Shown: positions 1-11,774 of the stretch, piece by piece
Position numbering within the stretch: the stretch's first letter is position 1
Layout of the letters: every line of letters begins with the position of its first letter
Source: Cristatella mucedo
Taxonomy: Eukaryota > Bryozoa > Phylactolaemata > Cristatellidae
Direction of reading: 5' to 3'
Length of the DNA stretch: 64,000 nt
Assembly (NCBI GenBank): GCA_009760855.2
Contig: WPIO01000005.1
Coordinates: 2,657,501 to 2,721,500, forward strand
Notes under the pieces: generated by a model
The model's database searches: none
What the model saw: the letters and a program-made list of their open reading frames with translations, nothing else
Told to the model about the DNA's origin: nothing
Made by a program: the position numbers and the translations under genes

Positions 1-890
1 TTTCTATCTCTGAATCATACTTGGTTTGCTCATAACTAGTAAGTTGCTTTGGTCGTCATTCAATTTCAGAAAGTTCGTCGCCATCTATGTGTGAATGTCA
101 TTAATACATGGAGCAAGGGTGTAGGGATATCGACGTGCTGGGTGGGATCAAAGCAGAGATTAAACTGAGAGTTATCTGCATTCAAGTGAAAGCCTAGATC
201 GTGCTTAGCGATCAAGTCTGCAAGACGGAGAGTATAAACTGTGAAACTAAGCGAAACGAGAACTGAGCCCAGAGACACCCCGTGCTGAGGTTGTTCTGCG
301 GATGATCATTGCTTGTTCACATCAATACCCCGGAGTCTCTCACTGAGGGATACCCTCAACCATTGCAGTGCAGTGCCAGTGATGCCCAGGCAAGACGATA
401 GGCACTCAAGGAGCTCTTGGTGATCTAAAGTATCAAAAGCCGCCGAAAGATGAAGCAGGACAAGAAGAGAAACTTCACCTAAGTCTGCATTCATGAGAAA
501 GACTTTATACATCCTAAGAAATGCTCACTCTGGGCAGTGATTAGCACTAAACTCAAACTGAAACATACTTGCTAGGTTTGAGGTCTCAATATACGAGTTT
601 AGTCGGTCAGCCACAACTCGTTTCAGTGTCTTTGGTGGAGTCGGAAGAAAAGAGACTGGGCGGTAACTGCTCAAGTCCTCTTAGTCTAGCTTTGCTTTCT
701 TTATTTGTGGCCTGACTACAGTCTTTATGAAATTCTGCATCTATCTGACCAGAGGCTAATGACACAATTTGTTTTTCGTTTTGCATGTAAGCAGCAGATC
801 TAAGCACCGCAGAGATTGGACAGTGGGGACCAAGCTAGCTGAAGTCTTTACCGGTGGTTTTGCATAGATTTGGACTATTTATTGAAGACA
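1..890 (-). mobile_element. LINE-A copy, cut by the window edge
   Basis: This is a decayed reverse transcriptase segment of LINE-A, read on the minus strand, with its 3' part outside the window. The 306-512 stretch gives VSLLVLLHLSAAFDTLDH, the palm motif that holds the first catalytic Asp. The 66-278 stretch gives FTVYTLRLADLIAKHDLGFH followed by NADNSQF, where other copies here have YADDTQ. The catalytic YADD is therefore mutated, and several frameshifts separate the pieces. The copy fades near 890 into a short (gt)n run. The family is CR1/L2-type by the order and wording of its RT motifs. It is inactive. Confidence 0.85.
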
Positions 891-969
891 GTGTGTGTGT
901 GTTTTAGGGTCTTTAGAAGAGCTCCTTATACTCGACTTTAGTAAGGTATTCTATGCAGAAAGCCTTGCA

Positions 970-3060
970 TTCTTTAGCTTATCATAAGCTGCAGTAGCCT
1001 AGCACCCTTTTTGTAGAATAAATAAAACGAAATAACAATTAGCTAGATAAAAACCAAGGATGCTGGTCAAATTATTAGAAACAATGCAATGTTGTGAAGT
1101 CTGCAATCTTTGATAATGGTTACATTTGACAGCCAGGTGATGGGAGCGACTCCCTAATAAATTTTTGAGCTTTGGGCACCTGTCAAATACTGTGTTTAAA
1201 TTCAGTGCATGGTTAGGGAAGCACGCTAGCATCATCTATTAGAAGAGCAAAGTGGCCTATTTCAGCTAAATGTTTTGGGTGTGCTATTGGTAGCTGGTCT
1301 GTTTAACCATCGTTAAGTTTGAAGGACTTTGCAGAAATTAGAGATTTCATGTCCGCAAAGCAAGCACTCAGTTTCTCTGCTGCTATAGGAGATTTGACAG
1401 TTGAAACGACCTGTAAAGTCGAGATTTGTCAGAATTAAACTTTTAGCTGAACCTGTGGGGCCTAACCACTTTTCCAGATATTTAGAATAAATGAATAGCA
1501 GCAAAAGACCGATGACAGACTTATATGAGAATCTAGAAGTGATTGGTCAGGTTCATGAAACCAGGTGAACATGATCAGAAACGCAAGATTTTAACAAACC
1601 CCAGGGCTCCTATTCAATAAAAATCTTCTTATTTATTCAAAAAGAGTGTCATTATCAACAGTGTGCATCGTGCCTCACAGCTTCAGCTGGGGCATTTTCG
1701 TCGTCGTCGTTTCACAGGATGACACCGGTTACCCACAAAGCAGTTTCAATGGAGAGGTCAGAACTTAATTCAGACTGAAGTTTATCTAGCGATTCATTCT
1801 ATTCAATGTTGGCTGCATGCTTCTTAGTGACGATTTTTTCAAATATTTCTGTTAAAAAAGGAAAAATGGAATATGGGCAATATTATTCACGGAACTTTGT
1901 ATCCAATCCAGTCTCAATAAGTATTGGTCGAGTGATTGTAAATTGTTATAACGTAGGAACAACCCGTTATACATAGAATCATTACCAATCTTAGTTTTAT
2001 CTGGACCCGGTGTATCTGCCTCTAAAGACCACCTAACGAATGGTATAGGGTTTACGGAAGACGAACTCTCGTACGTGACCATTTAAAGGTATCTCAGGGA
2101 GAAAGCTTGAAATATTTTATGTGGATAGAAGGTCACAGTGGGTGACGACAATTGATTTCTATAGTCAATAGAGACTTTAGGAGGCTTGGGCATTTTCAAC
2201 ATACGTAAAATGTTTCAACAAAGAAGGCTGAAAACGTTTTGGCTGAGCCTTTGATATTTTGGGTGTGAGACCTGTTAGGCTTGGCAAGCCTATTATTTGC
2301 CAACCTGCAAATCATTTTTGGTCTAACTGGCAGAACTTTGGTTCTCAAGTGAACTCTAGATTTTCTACGCTTCCGGGTTAATGCTGTTGGTAACTCCACA
2401 GAACTTGCAAAATCTTTTTCAGACCCAGATTTCCTAATGAGACGTCCTCACGCCAGAGTGTAACACTAGGATGCCTTCGAAATTATTTTGCATAGCTAAA
2501 AGGAATCTTAGCAATTCTGCTACGCGTCAGAAATTGTGTGAGCATGCTTGGCTATGCCACTTCTAAGTTTCTTGTTCACTGAATCAGTACAGTTATCAAG
2601 GCTGTCATTTGATTTGAGGTGAGAAAATAAAAGAGCATAGCATCCCTGACAGATTTGACGATTTTTTCTGAATTAATTCTTAGCCGGTTGCTATTAAGGA
2701 CAAACTCTATATTGCCCTGAATCTACACCTAAAAAGTAACTGCGAATGAGACTGGGTAACGATTCGAGACGATAAGGAGGCACACAGCAAGGTCAGCGTG
2801 GCAAACAACCTTAGTCATACCAAGATTCAGAAAATGGCAATAGACATGAGTGGTACGACTAACGTTTTGGAAAATACTAAACTTCTTTAATAAGTAAAAA
2901 AAAGGGGAACCTAGCTTTGGCTAGGCTATTCAAATAGATAGCTAAAATCTTCCGCAATAAATACAGTTATATCAATCAGAATGCTTATGTGGGGATCTTG
3001 GAAAACTTCCCCGTAAACTATGTTAGAAGTTAGGAGATTATTAGATCCCAATCAGGGAGT
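970..3060 (-). mobile_element. LINE-B copy, strongly decayed
   Basis: The minus strand carries, in the expected order, degraded pieces of LINE-B that match the better copies at 20.2-21.4 kb and 31.8-35.0 kb. They are a post-YADD segment around 1330-1400 (SAAAEKLSACFADM-like), a pre-RT segment around 1990-2080 (ESSSSVNPIPFVRWSLEAD, matching SSSKKSSSPEDPIPCSLWSS in the 33.7-kb copy), and a piece near 2790-2900 whose DNA resembles the endonuclease end at 34.5 kb. No long frame survives. The 3' end and the exact 5' end are not clear. Confidence 0.6.
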
Positions 3061-3099
3061 GGTGGGTTCTTCGATGGGTGACTGATATCCATCTATTTT

Positions 3100-4930
3100 A
3101 ACGGTGGCCCATTGACAAAATTGGAGAGCTTCCATATAAATTACCATAAACAACTGCAACCCAGTTACTCGCCTGTCGGAATGCATGGATAGAAATAATG
3201 AAAACCATGGCTTTGTGTTCTCAAAATGCAGCCGCCGAAGCAGAGCGTTATCCGCATCTCAGTTTGCAGAATTGCATATTGTGTCTCGTGGAAAAGCTGA
3301 TCGCAGGTAAGTGATCCTGTGGTTTTTATTTCTTGGTAATTTAGAATCTATACTTAGGCAGAATTTAAGAGGGTGTTCTGCGACTACTGGTGACCGGTTG
3401 GAAACTGAGAGGCCACGGTTAGTATGATAATTATTTGCTAAGTATGGGTGTCTGCCAACCAACTAAGTATTCAGGTCCATATAGATGGTTATTTTATTTT
3501 TAGCTGAAGGGTCTCTAGCAAAATATTAACTAAGTAATACCGATTAAGTTTCATTATTGCTACAGGATGTGCAGCCAAGGCGGCCATCTAAAAGCTTAAT
3601 AATTTACGGGAACCTAAGTAATGACTTATGGTCAACTTTATGCTTTTTGCTGATGCACCATAAGGGAGCTATAACCCAAACAAGGTTTAATAGGAACTTT
3701 TCAACTATGGCTCCTAGATTTCACAGCCGAGCAGTTGGTTGGGCAAATGTAGGATCCAGAGAGATTCTTACTAACCAGCGAAGAAGGCCCGCCAGTAGGT
3801 ATCCACTAATGACAAGACATGCTAGGTAGGTCTTTTTTCAATGGTAATTCATGCAAAGTCACAGCCGTCACATTTTCGGAGTACCTGAAGTTTGGACGAA
3901 TGCTAAAGCTATGGAGAGGGTGACTAACAAATCTCTGCATATCTTAAACCCAATGGTGATTGCAAACGGCTGTTATATACAGGGAAAAACCACCAGCACC
4001 ATCTCGTGAAGCAGACACAATTTTGGCTACCTGAGCGATACAGCTTCGGTAGCTCCTACGTATTGAAGTTCCAATTAGAAGGCCTCAGACAAGTCTGCAT
4101 TTTGTAGGGTTGCTAGCCATCGAACAAATATTAAGATATGTGTGGTTCACAGCTGTCCCTAAACTTACCCAAACAGTGTGATGCAGATGCAGCATATGAA
4201 CAGTCCAGATGTGAACATAAACTTCACACCAAGCTTAGGAATCTTCAATTAAAATTCAGATATTTATTAATATGTTGCGTTGGAATTGCCAAGACAAGTT
4301 ATATCTGAGGCAATTAATCACTTTAAATCATTTTTATTGATCAAATAAATACCAATTAAGCACTATAGATGCAAGCTAGAACACTTAATTTGCAAATCTA
4401 GGCATATATACGACTTTTTATTATTGCAATAGGTGTATGGAACCTTATTTCTTGGTGGAACTTTTAATTTTGCTATATTTGCAGCATGCCACTGGCTCCC
4501 AATATTATTATCTACTTTCCCTTGAGCTCCGACGGTTACCTAATGAGTACCAACATATGCAGGATTTTAATTGTTTCATACCCGGAAGTTTTCTATAAAG
4601 GAATACTTGCTTGTACTTGTGTACAGTATATTCTTGCAGGGTTTATGGTCTTGTGTGAAAGACAGTAACTGCCACGCTTATAAGAAATTCAGCTTTCTTC
4701 AAATATTTTCCTTTCCATTATGTTGACATGAAACTCAATCCATCACCCATTTGATGTCACAGAAAAAGTTATTTTGTAAGCAACATGCTTTCTAATATTT
4801 AGTTCTTCAAAGTGAGAGCCTTTTGCAATAGAGTGGCTACATGATACTCTCTCACGTCGCACTAAATCTATTTGAGGACACATTGGAGTTTAATGAAGAA
4901 TAAGCAGATACAGCTTTTTTAAATGGGTGA
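3100..4930. other. No recognisable gene
   Basis: Short open frames only (for example 3557-3829 plus, 90 codons, and 4486-4668 plus). None shows a motif I recognise, splice-bounded coding character or similarity to the repeats elsewhere in the window. It would be intronic if the candidate third exon of the 18-kb transporter gene at 4931-5020 is real and a further exon lies to the left. Confidence 0.4.
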
Positions 4931-5020
4931 CTAGTTCAAGTCGCCAACAGAGGTCGATGACCCACAGTAAATTGTTCCACTCAGTAGGACAGAAGCCATT
5001 ACACGATAACCTGGTAGGCA
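4931..5020 (-). CDS. SLC18B1-like: Candidate exon 3 of SLC18B1-like gene 2
   Basis: On the minus strand a pyrimidine-rich acceptor (TTCTCCTCATTCTGTCAG) opens a phase-0 frame, which is the phase left by exon 2 at 17789. The first residues are CLPGYRVMASVLLSGTIYCG. Family proteins have, at this point, a short basic loop (IGAKF in the human protein as I recall it) followed by a TM3 rich in small residues, so the fit is reasonable but has gaps. The donor is weak: GG/GTCATC, giving an exon end at 4962, is the best I see, and otherwise the frame stops at 4931. The implied intron of 12.8 kb is long but consists largely of repeats. This may be chance. Confidence 0.28.
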   Translation of the reverse strand, partial: CLPGYRVMASVLLSGTIYCGSSTSVGDLN

Positions 5021-5888
5021 CTGACAGAATGAGGAGAAAGTCACTTCACAGTTGATTATAACTACGCTACACAAGTGTTTGTCTATGGATGATCTGCTTA
5101 ACAAAGAATTGTGTACGATCAAAGGTAGTCATATCAAAATACACGTAATGAGGGGATTATTGGGTTTCACTGGTGCTTCACGTAAGTCAACGGTCTCAAG
5201 CCCATGACATTAGTCATCAAGTGCATTCACCTTGACCTGAGTTTGATGGGAGCACTTGAACCGTTCAGAGGACTGAAGACATGTAATTGGCGAAGCCTAT
5301 TTTATCTGCTGTTATAATGACTGCTTTATTGGAAAACCATGAGAAGTTCTCAACGTCTTTTTACTAGAAGCTTAAATAATGATGTGGTTCACACCAAAGG
5401 TTTTGAAAGCAAGCGAAAGAGTTTCTTTTTTGCGTGGCTCAAAGAAAATTGGTTCTTGAAAAAGACTGAAAGGTTAAAAAAAGATCATCTATTCTTGCTT
5501 TTCTAGTATTCTGAATTCATCAGATAAAGATGCGACCTGAAAGGAACTTCAATACATCAACATTTATGTCTAGGCACAAAATCCAAAAGGCCTAAGCAAA
5601 CAATCCGAACTTTTTGTGTGGCAATGATGAATATGCACAAGGCGTGTTATAGCCTCACTTAATTAAAGGTAAAAATGTGAAAACAAGAAGTCAAAATTAA
5701 GGCTGTTTGCATCTTCTCATACATTTGATTGGACCTGGAACGGATTTATGCATGAAAAAGGAAGCGGGAAGCACTGTAATGAACGGAGCTCCTAAAAAGT
5801 TGAAACCTGAGCCGAATTATTTCGCCGTTGCCTGGAGCCTCGATAAACATAAGCTTTCTGCATTTCAACATACAAATTAGTATACAGT

Positions 5889-6125
5889 ATGCCTCAAATA
5901 TCATGCACAGGTTTTGTGACATACAATGCCGAGAGAGTTAAAGAATGTTCCACATATATCATTTGTGCGAGATTCTCGAGAAAAGAGCAACACCGAGCGA
6001 TTAATACATTCATCAAACTGAGCTTTCCCGCCAACTTCGGATGCCAACTAAGAGACCCAGATAAGACAAGGGTCCCCACATATGGTGTGCAAGCCGTGTG
6101 TAGAGAATTTGTTACAGCGGTTTAA
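5889..6125 (+). pseudogene. N-terminal fragment of the anonymous element protein
   Basis: A 78-codon frame contains two Cys pairs and the segment FGCQLRDPDKTRVPTYGVQA. In better copies of this family from other animals the equivalent reads FGCQ-RDQDKSWAPH-VC and belongs to a Cys-rich N-terminal region. The conserved Trp and His are changed here and the frame stops at 6125, so the copy is not functional. Confidence 0.5.
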
Positions 6126-6274
6126 GGTTCAAATTGAATGAACGCCATTTGGATTACCACATTTTTGAAGAGAAGCAACTGACAGTATTTTGGATCGTTA
6201 ATTCTGCAACACTAACGTGCAAAGCTTCAACAAGATAATTAAGTACATAAACCGAATAACCAAATCTACCTTCA

Positions 6275-6541
6275 GTGGTGCTACCTGTACCACGCAGTGA
6301 TGTGTTGGGAGTTTCTGTTCCACCTGCTCCACTTTATGAAATAATGACAGACAGTCGTTACAGTTCTAATGAAGGTGACGTTGATAAAAAATATGATGTT
6401 TTTATGTTCCACAACTTCATGTCACAATATAATCTTGATGACTTAGTGATAAGACTTGACCTACGCAAATATTCAGCTGAACTTCTTGGTATCATGTTAA
6501 AGGAAAGAGAAATTTACTGTAGTCGGGTTTTTCATTTTTGA
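6275..6541 (+). pseudogene. Middle fragment of the anonymous element protein
   Basis: An 88-codon frame has a proline-rich start (LPVPRSDVLGVSVPPAPLYE) typical of the linker in this family. It is followed by an acidic Ser-rich stretch and the helix DDLVIRLDLRKYSAELLG, which corresponds to the family's DL-RDL-LPK-KAELL signature. The frame ends at 6541. The reading continues in other frames through 6738 and then near 6800-7050, showing frameshifts. Confidence 0.55.
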
Positions 6542-7089
6542 GGTATAGATATCGTGAAAATTTGTTTCTCCATACATTTGGAAAAATAATTTACTTATGT
6601 ATTGCAGCAACGTCAATAGTAAAGTTAAGCAGATCAAAAAGTGCTTTAATCAAAATGAATGCAGACTCTGCATTGATTCCTCGCACCTCAGTTTTAAGGG
6701 AATTTTACCTAACAAATGAAAACAAACTTTCTTCTTAGCCCGTCATACATTCCGTACCAATGAAAGGGACTTGCGAAAAATGGAAATACTTTCGACGAAA
6801 TCAAATATGAACATCACCAGTGGCAGATATATGCGGCAATTAAAGTGTCATCGCACATTTTGTGTGGACTTCAAGGTGGTTACACAAAGTATCAGCGATT
6901 TTTATGTCTTTGGGGGTAGTCGTCCTAGGGTTATTCATTACAGAAATAAAGGCTGGTCAGAGAGAACGCTTTTCGTGCCTGGGAGTGATTAAGTCCAAGA
7001 GCTTCTTCTATTCGGCAGCCAGAAATTACTTCTTCCGCCCTTGCATAGTATAAGTTGGTTGTCTGGAATTTTTACTATTTTTCAAACTA

Positions 7090-7205
7090 GAAACTGTGGA
7101 ATGGCTTAGCTGAGTCATAGACGCTTATTGCACGTCACTATCAGAAGTGCTGGTCACCATCTTGCCGCTTGACGGAAGGACGGAAATACTTTCTCACTTA
7201 AATTA
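7090..7205 (+). repeat. Interspersed repeat, copy 1
   Basis: About 110 bases, including the nearly unbroken core tgctggtcaccatcttg, recur in inverted orientation at 17285-17400. The matching stretch includes a degraded cat/cata block before the core and gacggaag after it. It is not part of LINE-A, LINE-B or the SINE. Only two copies are in the window, so its limits are approximate. Confidence 0.5.
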
Positions 7206-7428
7206 GTAGGAATATGTATGATGTACACTTATGATGTATTACAATTTGCTTTGGTACGTCATGTTTTGTTGGTTTGTTTATCTATAATCTCGTGCACTTT
7301 AAGATTATGCATTATGTATACTGATATTGGCTTTCGTCAATTTTACCTCATAAAGTGAGTTAATTACATAAGCATGGACTAATAAAAAACTATGTTAAGA
7401 CCCTAAACCGATACTTTAAAGTACTATT

Positions 7429-7912
7429 TTAATGTAATGTATCTCCGTCTGTAACTTCACAAAGCCCACAAAGACAATGTGGGTGTTACACAAGAGAGTT
7501 TTATATAACTCACTCTAAGCCTAAGCGGCTTTCGGTACACATTCGGCAGCCAACAGACTTCATCTCACGCAACAAAGAGAAAGTGGGAAGCATAGCAGAG
7601 TCAGAAGAGCATTCGAGGTAGTGGGTGGCATGGAATTAGTAGCTCAGGACCGCTGCTGGTAAGGATGATCCATAGTTGGCAGCCGGAGATTAGTTGTCGT
7701 TGCATGTGAATCGTGGAAGCAAGGTCCACAGTCCAAGACCTGCAGACCTGAATGTTCTGTCACCAACAGTCTTTTAAGTGGAGGAATGAAAAATCAAATT
7801 TATTGTCCATAAAGGATCTGAGGGCACAAGGAGGCTGAAACTGGTGTTGCAGTTCAGTTAGATGTGGAGGAGCCAAGCCCTGGCGGGCTTTGTGGGTCAT
7901 GGTAAGAACTTA
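7429..7912 (-). mobile_element. LINE-B 3' fragment inside the anonymous element
   Basis: The sequence starts with the family tail (aatgtaatgta) and the conserved 3' untranslated block (tccacaaagtc-like, then cctaagcggctttcggtac). It then gives the C-terminal coding region found intact at 20.3-20.8 kb. It stops abruptly near 7912 (gggctttgtgggtcatggtaag), as expected of a 5'-truncated insertion. Its position between the 6.8-kb and 8.25-kb parts of the anonymous element makes it the younger of the two. Confidence 0.85.
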
Positions 7913-8251
7913 CGTATGGAAGTACTTTCTATAGGTACAAGTTACGTACCTTACAAGAAGCGTTTTCGCACATTAGTAAGGCAAAGTTGAAAGCCGAGAT
8001 TTGTGTTGATCCACACACCTGTTTAAAGACACGCAGTTTACATAAAATAATACTGGGTAATAGTTGTAGGCATGGAATAGATTTATTTCTGCCGAGTTAT
8101 GAACTGTCGCGGCAATCAAAACTGCCAATTTTTGACAACATGATTCGTAGCTAAGCGGCACTCGGCAGATAAATGACTGTCAGGATATATTATATAAGCT
8201 AACAGCATAAATCCTTCCTTTCCAATTTATGATAATTCAGAAAGGAGCAGA

Positions 8252-8410
8252 ATGAGAGGATTCGTTGGGGTTATGGGAACAGAACTTCGACATCGAGGCC
8301 GATGTAACGGTAACATGATGGCTGATTACTTGTTGAGCCTGAAGCTCAAGAATCCGGCTGCTGAGCATAGCGAAACGTCGATGAAAAGGCTGTTTAAAAA
8401 AATTTACTAA
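8252..8410 (+). pseudogene. C-terminal fragment of the anonymous element protein (NMMADY)
   Basis: A 52-codon frame ends at a TAA and contains LRHRGRCNGNMMADYLLSLK followed by a basic tail. In the family the end of the protein reads HRYQGRW--NMMADYCW-LKRD--A-Y-RKS, so this is the terminal block. The Cys and Trp after NMMADY have become Leu Leu. The matching upstream sequence continues in another frame from about 8200. Confidence 0.6.
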
Positions 8411-8914
8411 ATGGAGGCGTGCATTAAAATTTTACCTAACAAAGTTGTAAGTGTTATTAAGCGATGGCAAACATGTTATGTATTGCATGTGAAAATATTG
8501 TAAAATAAACTGTAAATTGTAAAACGAGTGACGCGCTTGTTTAAAAGAGTAACAGATTCTGAAATAGCATCTCAAAATTTACCAAAATCATCTATTGGAT
8601 TTAGAAAAACTGACACAAGCTTTTCATTTGCTTGCTAGTTTTATGGAAAGCATTCACCTCGGTCGCATTCATTAAAGGCATTCACATTAGCCCTTAGGCC
8701 GAAACTGAGGCGGCACCACACTAAGGCCTATTGACAAGGGCATAGAAGATTAAGTAAAGGCACGAGCAATTTATAATCCTGTATTAAATGAGTAGTTGAG
8801 GGGATACCCTTATTTCAGTCTGGATGCTTTCCAAGCTTTCAAATTATTCAAACTTAAGGCACTGTCTCTAAAAGATTAAAAGTTAGCTACAGTCAGCAGA
8901 CAATGATTAGAGTA

Positions 8915-10010
8915 AAAAAATGTATATTGGCCTCGTAGAACATTCGATTCGCTTGCTAGGCGCTGTACAAATGCTGTACACTAAGAATAAGTAAATAATT
9001 AATGGCAATATTAGCAGTCATCAAGCATGACATTGGTAGTTGTGACGCCTACAAGGTCAGCATGTAGATATGGTTAGTAGCAGCAGCCATAGCGTCAGTT
9101 CGCATAAGCGAATCATGGACGACTCACAAGGATCCACTAAATGCTGTCCTTACCAACTTTTTCAAGCTTCTTTTAAATTGAGTCTAGACAAAGGATGTCG
9201 TGACGTCTGTTGGAAGTAATTTCCAAGCCTTTTGATCATATGAACTAAAGATGCAGTCTCCAATCGCTTTGAAGTCCATACAAGGTATGGCTAAAATATT
9301 TGAGTCGGAACAGAGATTTATACGATTCTTGACCTAGTATTGAACTAGTTTTGTTAGGTAGGCAGGAGCTGGAGAATAAAAAAATATTTATAAATCGTTT
9401 GTATAGCACCCTATGAGAACTTCATCACTATTCAGGCGATTCACATATGCCTCTGGGGGGTCAAGCCTGCGACCTCAGCCAGACCTTGGTCGGAGCGAGA
9501 GCCTTAACGCTGGACCAAACCTTCACTAAACTTCGATTTTCGAAAGAATTCTGCAACGAACAACGATCGCAAATGAGAGCTCTCTATATCGGGAGGTGAG
9601 AATGATGAAGGAACCCAAAAGTAAGGGACCGAAACTTGAATTCGATAAGCTGTTCGATTGGGATCCACTTCATTTCGACAAAATGTAGTGTAATGTGGCA
9701 ACTGCGGCACGTAAGAAGAACATACCAGATGCTGAAGAGTGTTGCACCAACTGTAAGCGCCTGGTTAGACCTGAAAGCAAGAGTTACAGAAGTCGAGATG
9801 GAATGTTAGAAAAGCATGGACCAATTTAACTGTAGTGTCCCTGTCTAAACGAACACAAATTTTGGCAATGTTATGCTACTGAAACTAGGTATTCTTTACT
9901 GTGGAGCTGATCTGTTCATCCAGTCAAATGTCTCTTTGGAACTGGCCACCTAGATTACTCAAGAGTGCTGCATGAGCTATGCTAGTGTAGCTGAATTTTA
10001 GAAATAACTG
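8915..10010 (-). mobile_element. LINE-A copy, split by a SINE
   Basis: The 3' end (tagaacattcgattcgcttg, matching the family's agaacttaatctctttctag) lies at 8915-8985. It is followed by the 3' untranslated block (8990-9180) and degraded C-terminal coding DNA. LINE-A homology stops at about 9383 and resumes at about 9606, exactly flanking a SINE. The part from 9670 to 9970 matches the post-RT segment (gtggcaactgcg, gcaccaactgtaa, gttacagaagtcgaga). No open frame remains. Confidence 0.75.
9383..9606 (-). mobile_element. tRNA-derived SINE inserted in LINE-A
   Basis: Read on the minus strand it has a tRNA-like head GTTTGGTCCAGCG-TTAAGG (box A) and a decayed box B (TCGCAGGCTTGACCCC). It ends with a tail GAAGTTCTCATAGGGTGCTAT that equals the last bases of LINE-A. 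The surrounding LINE-A sequence is continuous once this block is removed, so the SINE inserted after the LINE. Confidence 0.7.
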
Positions 10011-11774
10011 TTTCAGTTTTTAATTCCCTCTGAGTTGGCCATAAATAGTTGGTTCTACCGCCAGTGTAAGATGAGCACCGATATCTCCAGCTCAGGCCAC
10101 TGAGCCGACAGAGAATATTTACGACAAAAACCCGGGTAAGAAAGTATTTCCTATAGGTAGGCCATCGAGAGGATCTTAAAACTATGACAAAACTGTGAAC
10201 TTTAAGAATTTCTGGGAAGCCAGTATAGGTCGGAGAGAATTAATGAACTGTGACCGCTGTAACTTTCATGGTTTGCTAGCCTTTGATGCAGAGTTGTGCA
10301 GCAAAGGTTTTTTTTCCATTATGAAGAGATTCTCGCTGAGGCGAGAAGAACTACAAGCAGTGAATCTTGAAATGTAATACGGAATGTGAAGGCTCCTTCG
10401 AATAGTTTGAATTTGGTGTCTCAATTTTTCGGCCTGTGGAGCTAGTTTGGTAATTGAGTGAAAATCCAGTATGAACAAGACAAAATTATTGCAGGCAGAC
10501 ACTGCAAGAGGTTCTAGTCGAGCCTATTTTGAGGTTTGGGGTGTCCAATGTCTGAGCAACACAGCGTTTAGCAATAAACATTGATTCGGTTGTATCAAAA
10601 TTTAATTGGAAAAACTGTTCTGCCATGCAAGACTACTTCCCGTTATCCGTACTGAATAACAATAAAGAGATTGAGTCATGCTATTTTTACGTGATGGATA
10701 TAACCACAGAAAACTGGGTACAAATTGCATTAAATCAAAGATTAAATTGTTTTTGGTGATTAAACATGCCTATGGGAGCGCGTGAATTGTGAAAAGTATT
10801 GACCTGGTAGAGAGATATCGAGGTCACTTCTGACTTTAAAAACATCTTGGATGATTGGTGGGTGATCTTCAGTATCAAAGGCTGCCGATGGGAACTTCAT
10901 TATTGAATTCCTAGAGCTCTGAATATGCAGAGCAAGAAGCTATGTTGTGTTAATACCGAATTCGAAAGACCAAAATTTTCCTGGATCGAAGTTAGACTCA
11001 AGTGAAGGAGTACGACGACCGGCTAAGAAATATACCTCCAAGTTAAAACCAGTGATATCCTTATCAGAATTAAGTTGAACTTGGAGGAAACCTGCTGAAA
11101 AGGCATCATGGGTGACAAATATTTAAATGATTGTTTTAAGGAGCTTTTTCTTGAGACTTGTTTACAATATAACCAAATACATCACAATAAATCTGTAAAA
11201 AAATTACAAAATCTTGAGTCATAACGGAACGGTAATTCAAAATCTTTACTTTCAACTGATTCTCTATGTCACATAATTTAATTTAAATGCAAACAATTCA
11301 TTTATCAGATTACTGCAACTGTTAGATTCGTAATATCGGTAGTGAAGGAAATTATAGCGAAAATGGCTTCCATTTGAAGTTTATGTGGATGAGAAAATAC
11401 CAAAATAAAACTAAAGCATACAATATTTTTATTTCATTGTGAAATATAATCCTAGCTACCAATAACAGTATTACTAAAATGTAATGCATCGTATCCTCTA
11501 AATTGGTCATGCTCCTCTTCTCCTCTAAGAGAAATGGTTACAGCTTAGTTGTAATTCCTTTCTTGCTCGCACATATGTTTAACGGCTTAGCTAACGCTAG
11601 CAAAATCAAAAAAGCAGTGTGAAAAAAATTCACATTATCGATTAACTTTAAATAGCTGTCTTTCTGAAGACAGATATTTCCATAAGAACTATTATCACGA
11701 GGCTTCAATTATCACTCGTTCATTTTTGATTTTAAATATCTCTTTTAATAATTTACTTAAAACCAAAGCCTTAA
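10011..11774. other. Mostly unrecognised; possible old LINE-A remnant
   Basis: Between 10860 and 10960 the bases gatcttcagtatcaaaggctgccgat resemble the LINE-A block around the palm motif on the minus strand (atcgatggtatcaaaagctgccgaaag), so a very old copy may extend across part of this region. I see no host exon. The short frames at 10195-10502 have no recognisable motif. Confidence 0.35.

Larger units (their letters stand above)
5889..8410 (+). mobile_element. Decayed element encoding the anonymous NMMADY protein family
   Basis: Separate plus-strand pieces line up in order with a large uncharacterised protein that I know only as a recurrent, repeat-associated sequence in arthropods and other invertebrates. 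They are an N-terminal piece (5889-6125, FGCQLRDPDKTRVPTYGVQA, where relatives have a DQDK-WAPH-VC motif), a Pro-rich piece plus DLVIRLDLRKYSAELLG (6275-6541, relatives: DL-RDL-LPK-KAELLGSRL), a piece around 6800-6930 reading SSHILCGLQGGYTKYQRFLC (relatives: DLKVVALLLGLQ-GYTK--CFLC), and the C-terminal end at 8252-8410. Stops and frameshifts separate the pieces. A LINE-B fragment sits inside at 7429-7912. Which transposon class mobilises this family I cannot say. Confidence 0.6.

Noticed and set aside
4030-4090. Minus-strand GATEAVSL as a TM4 exon of gene 2
   Set aside because: Would need a 25-base exon with poor context; the match is too short.
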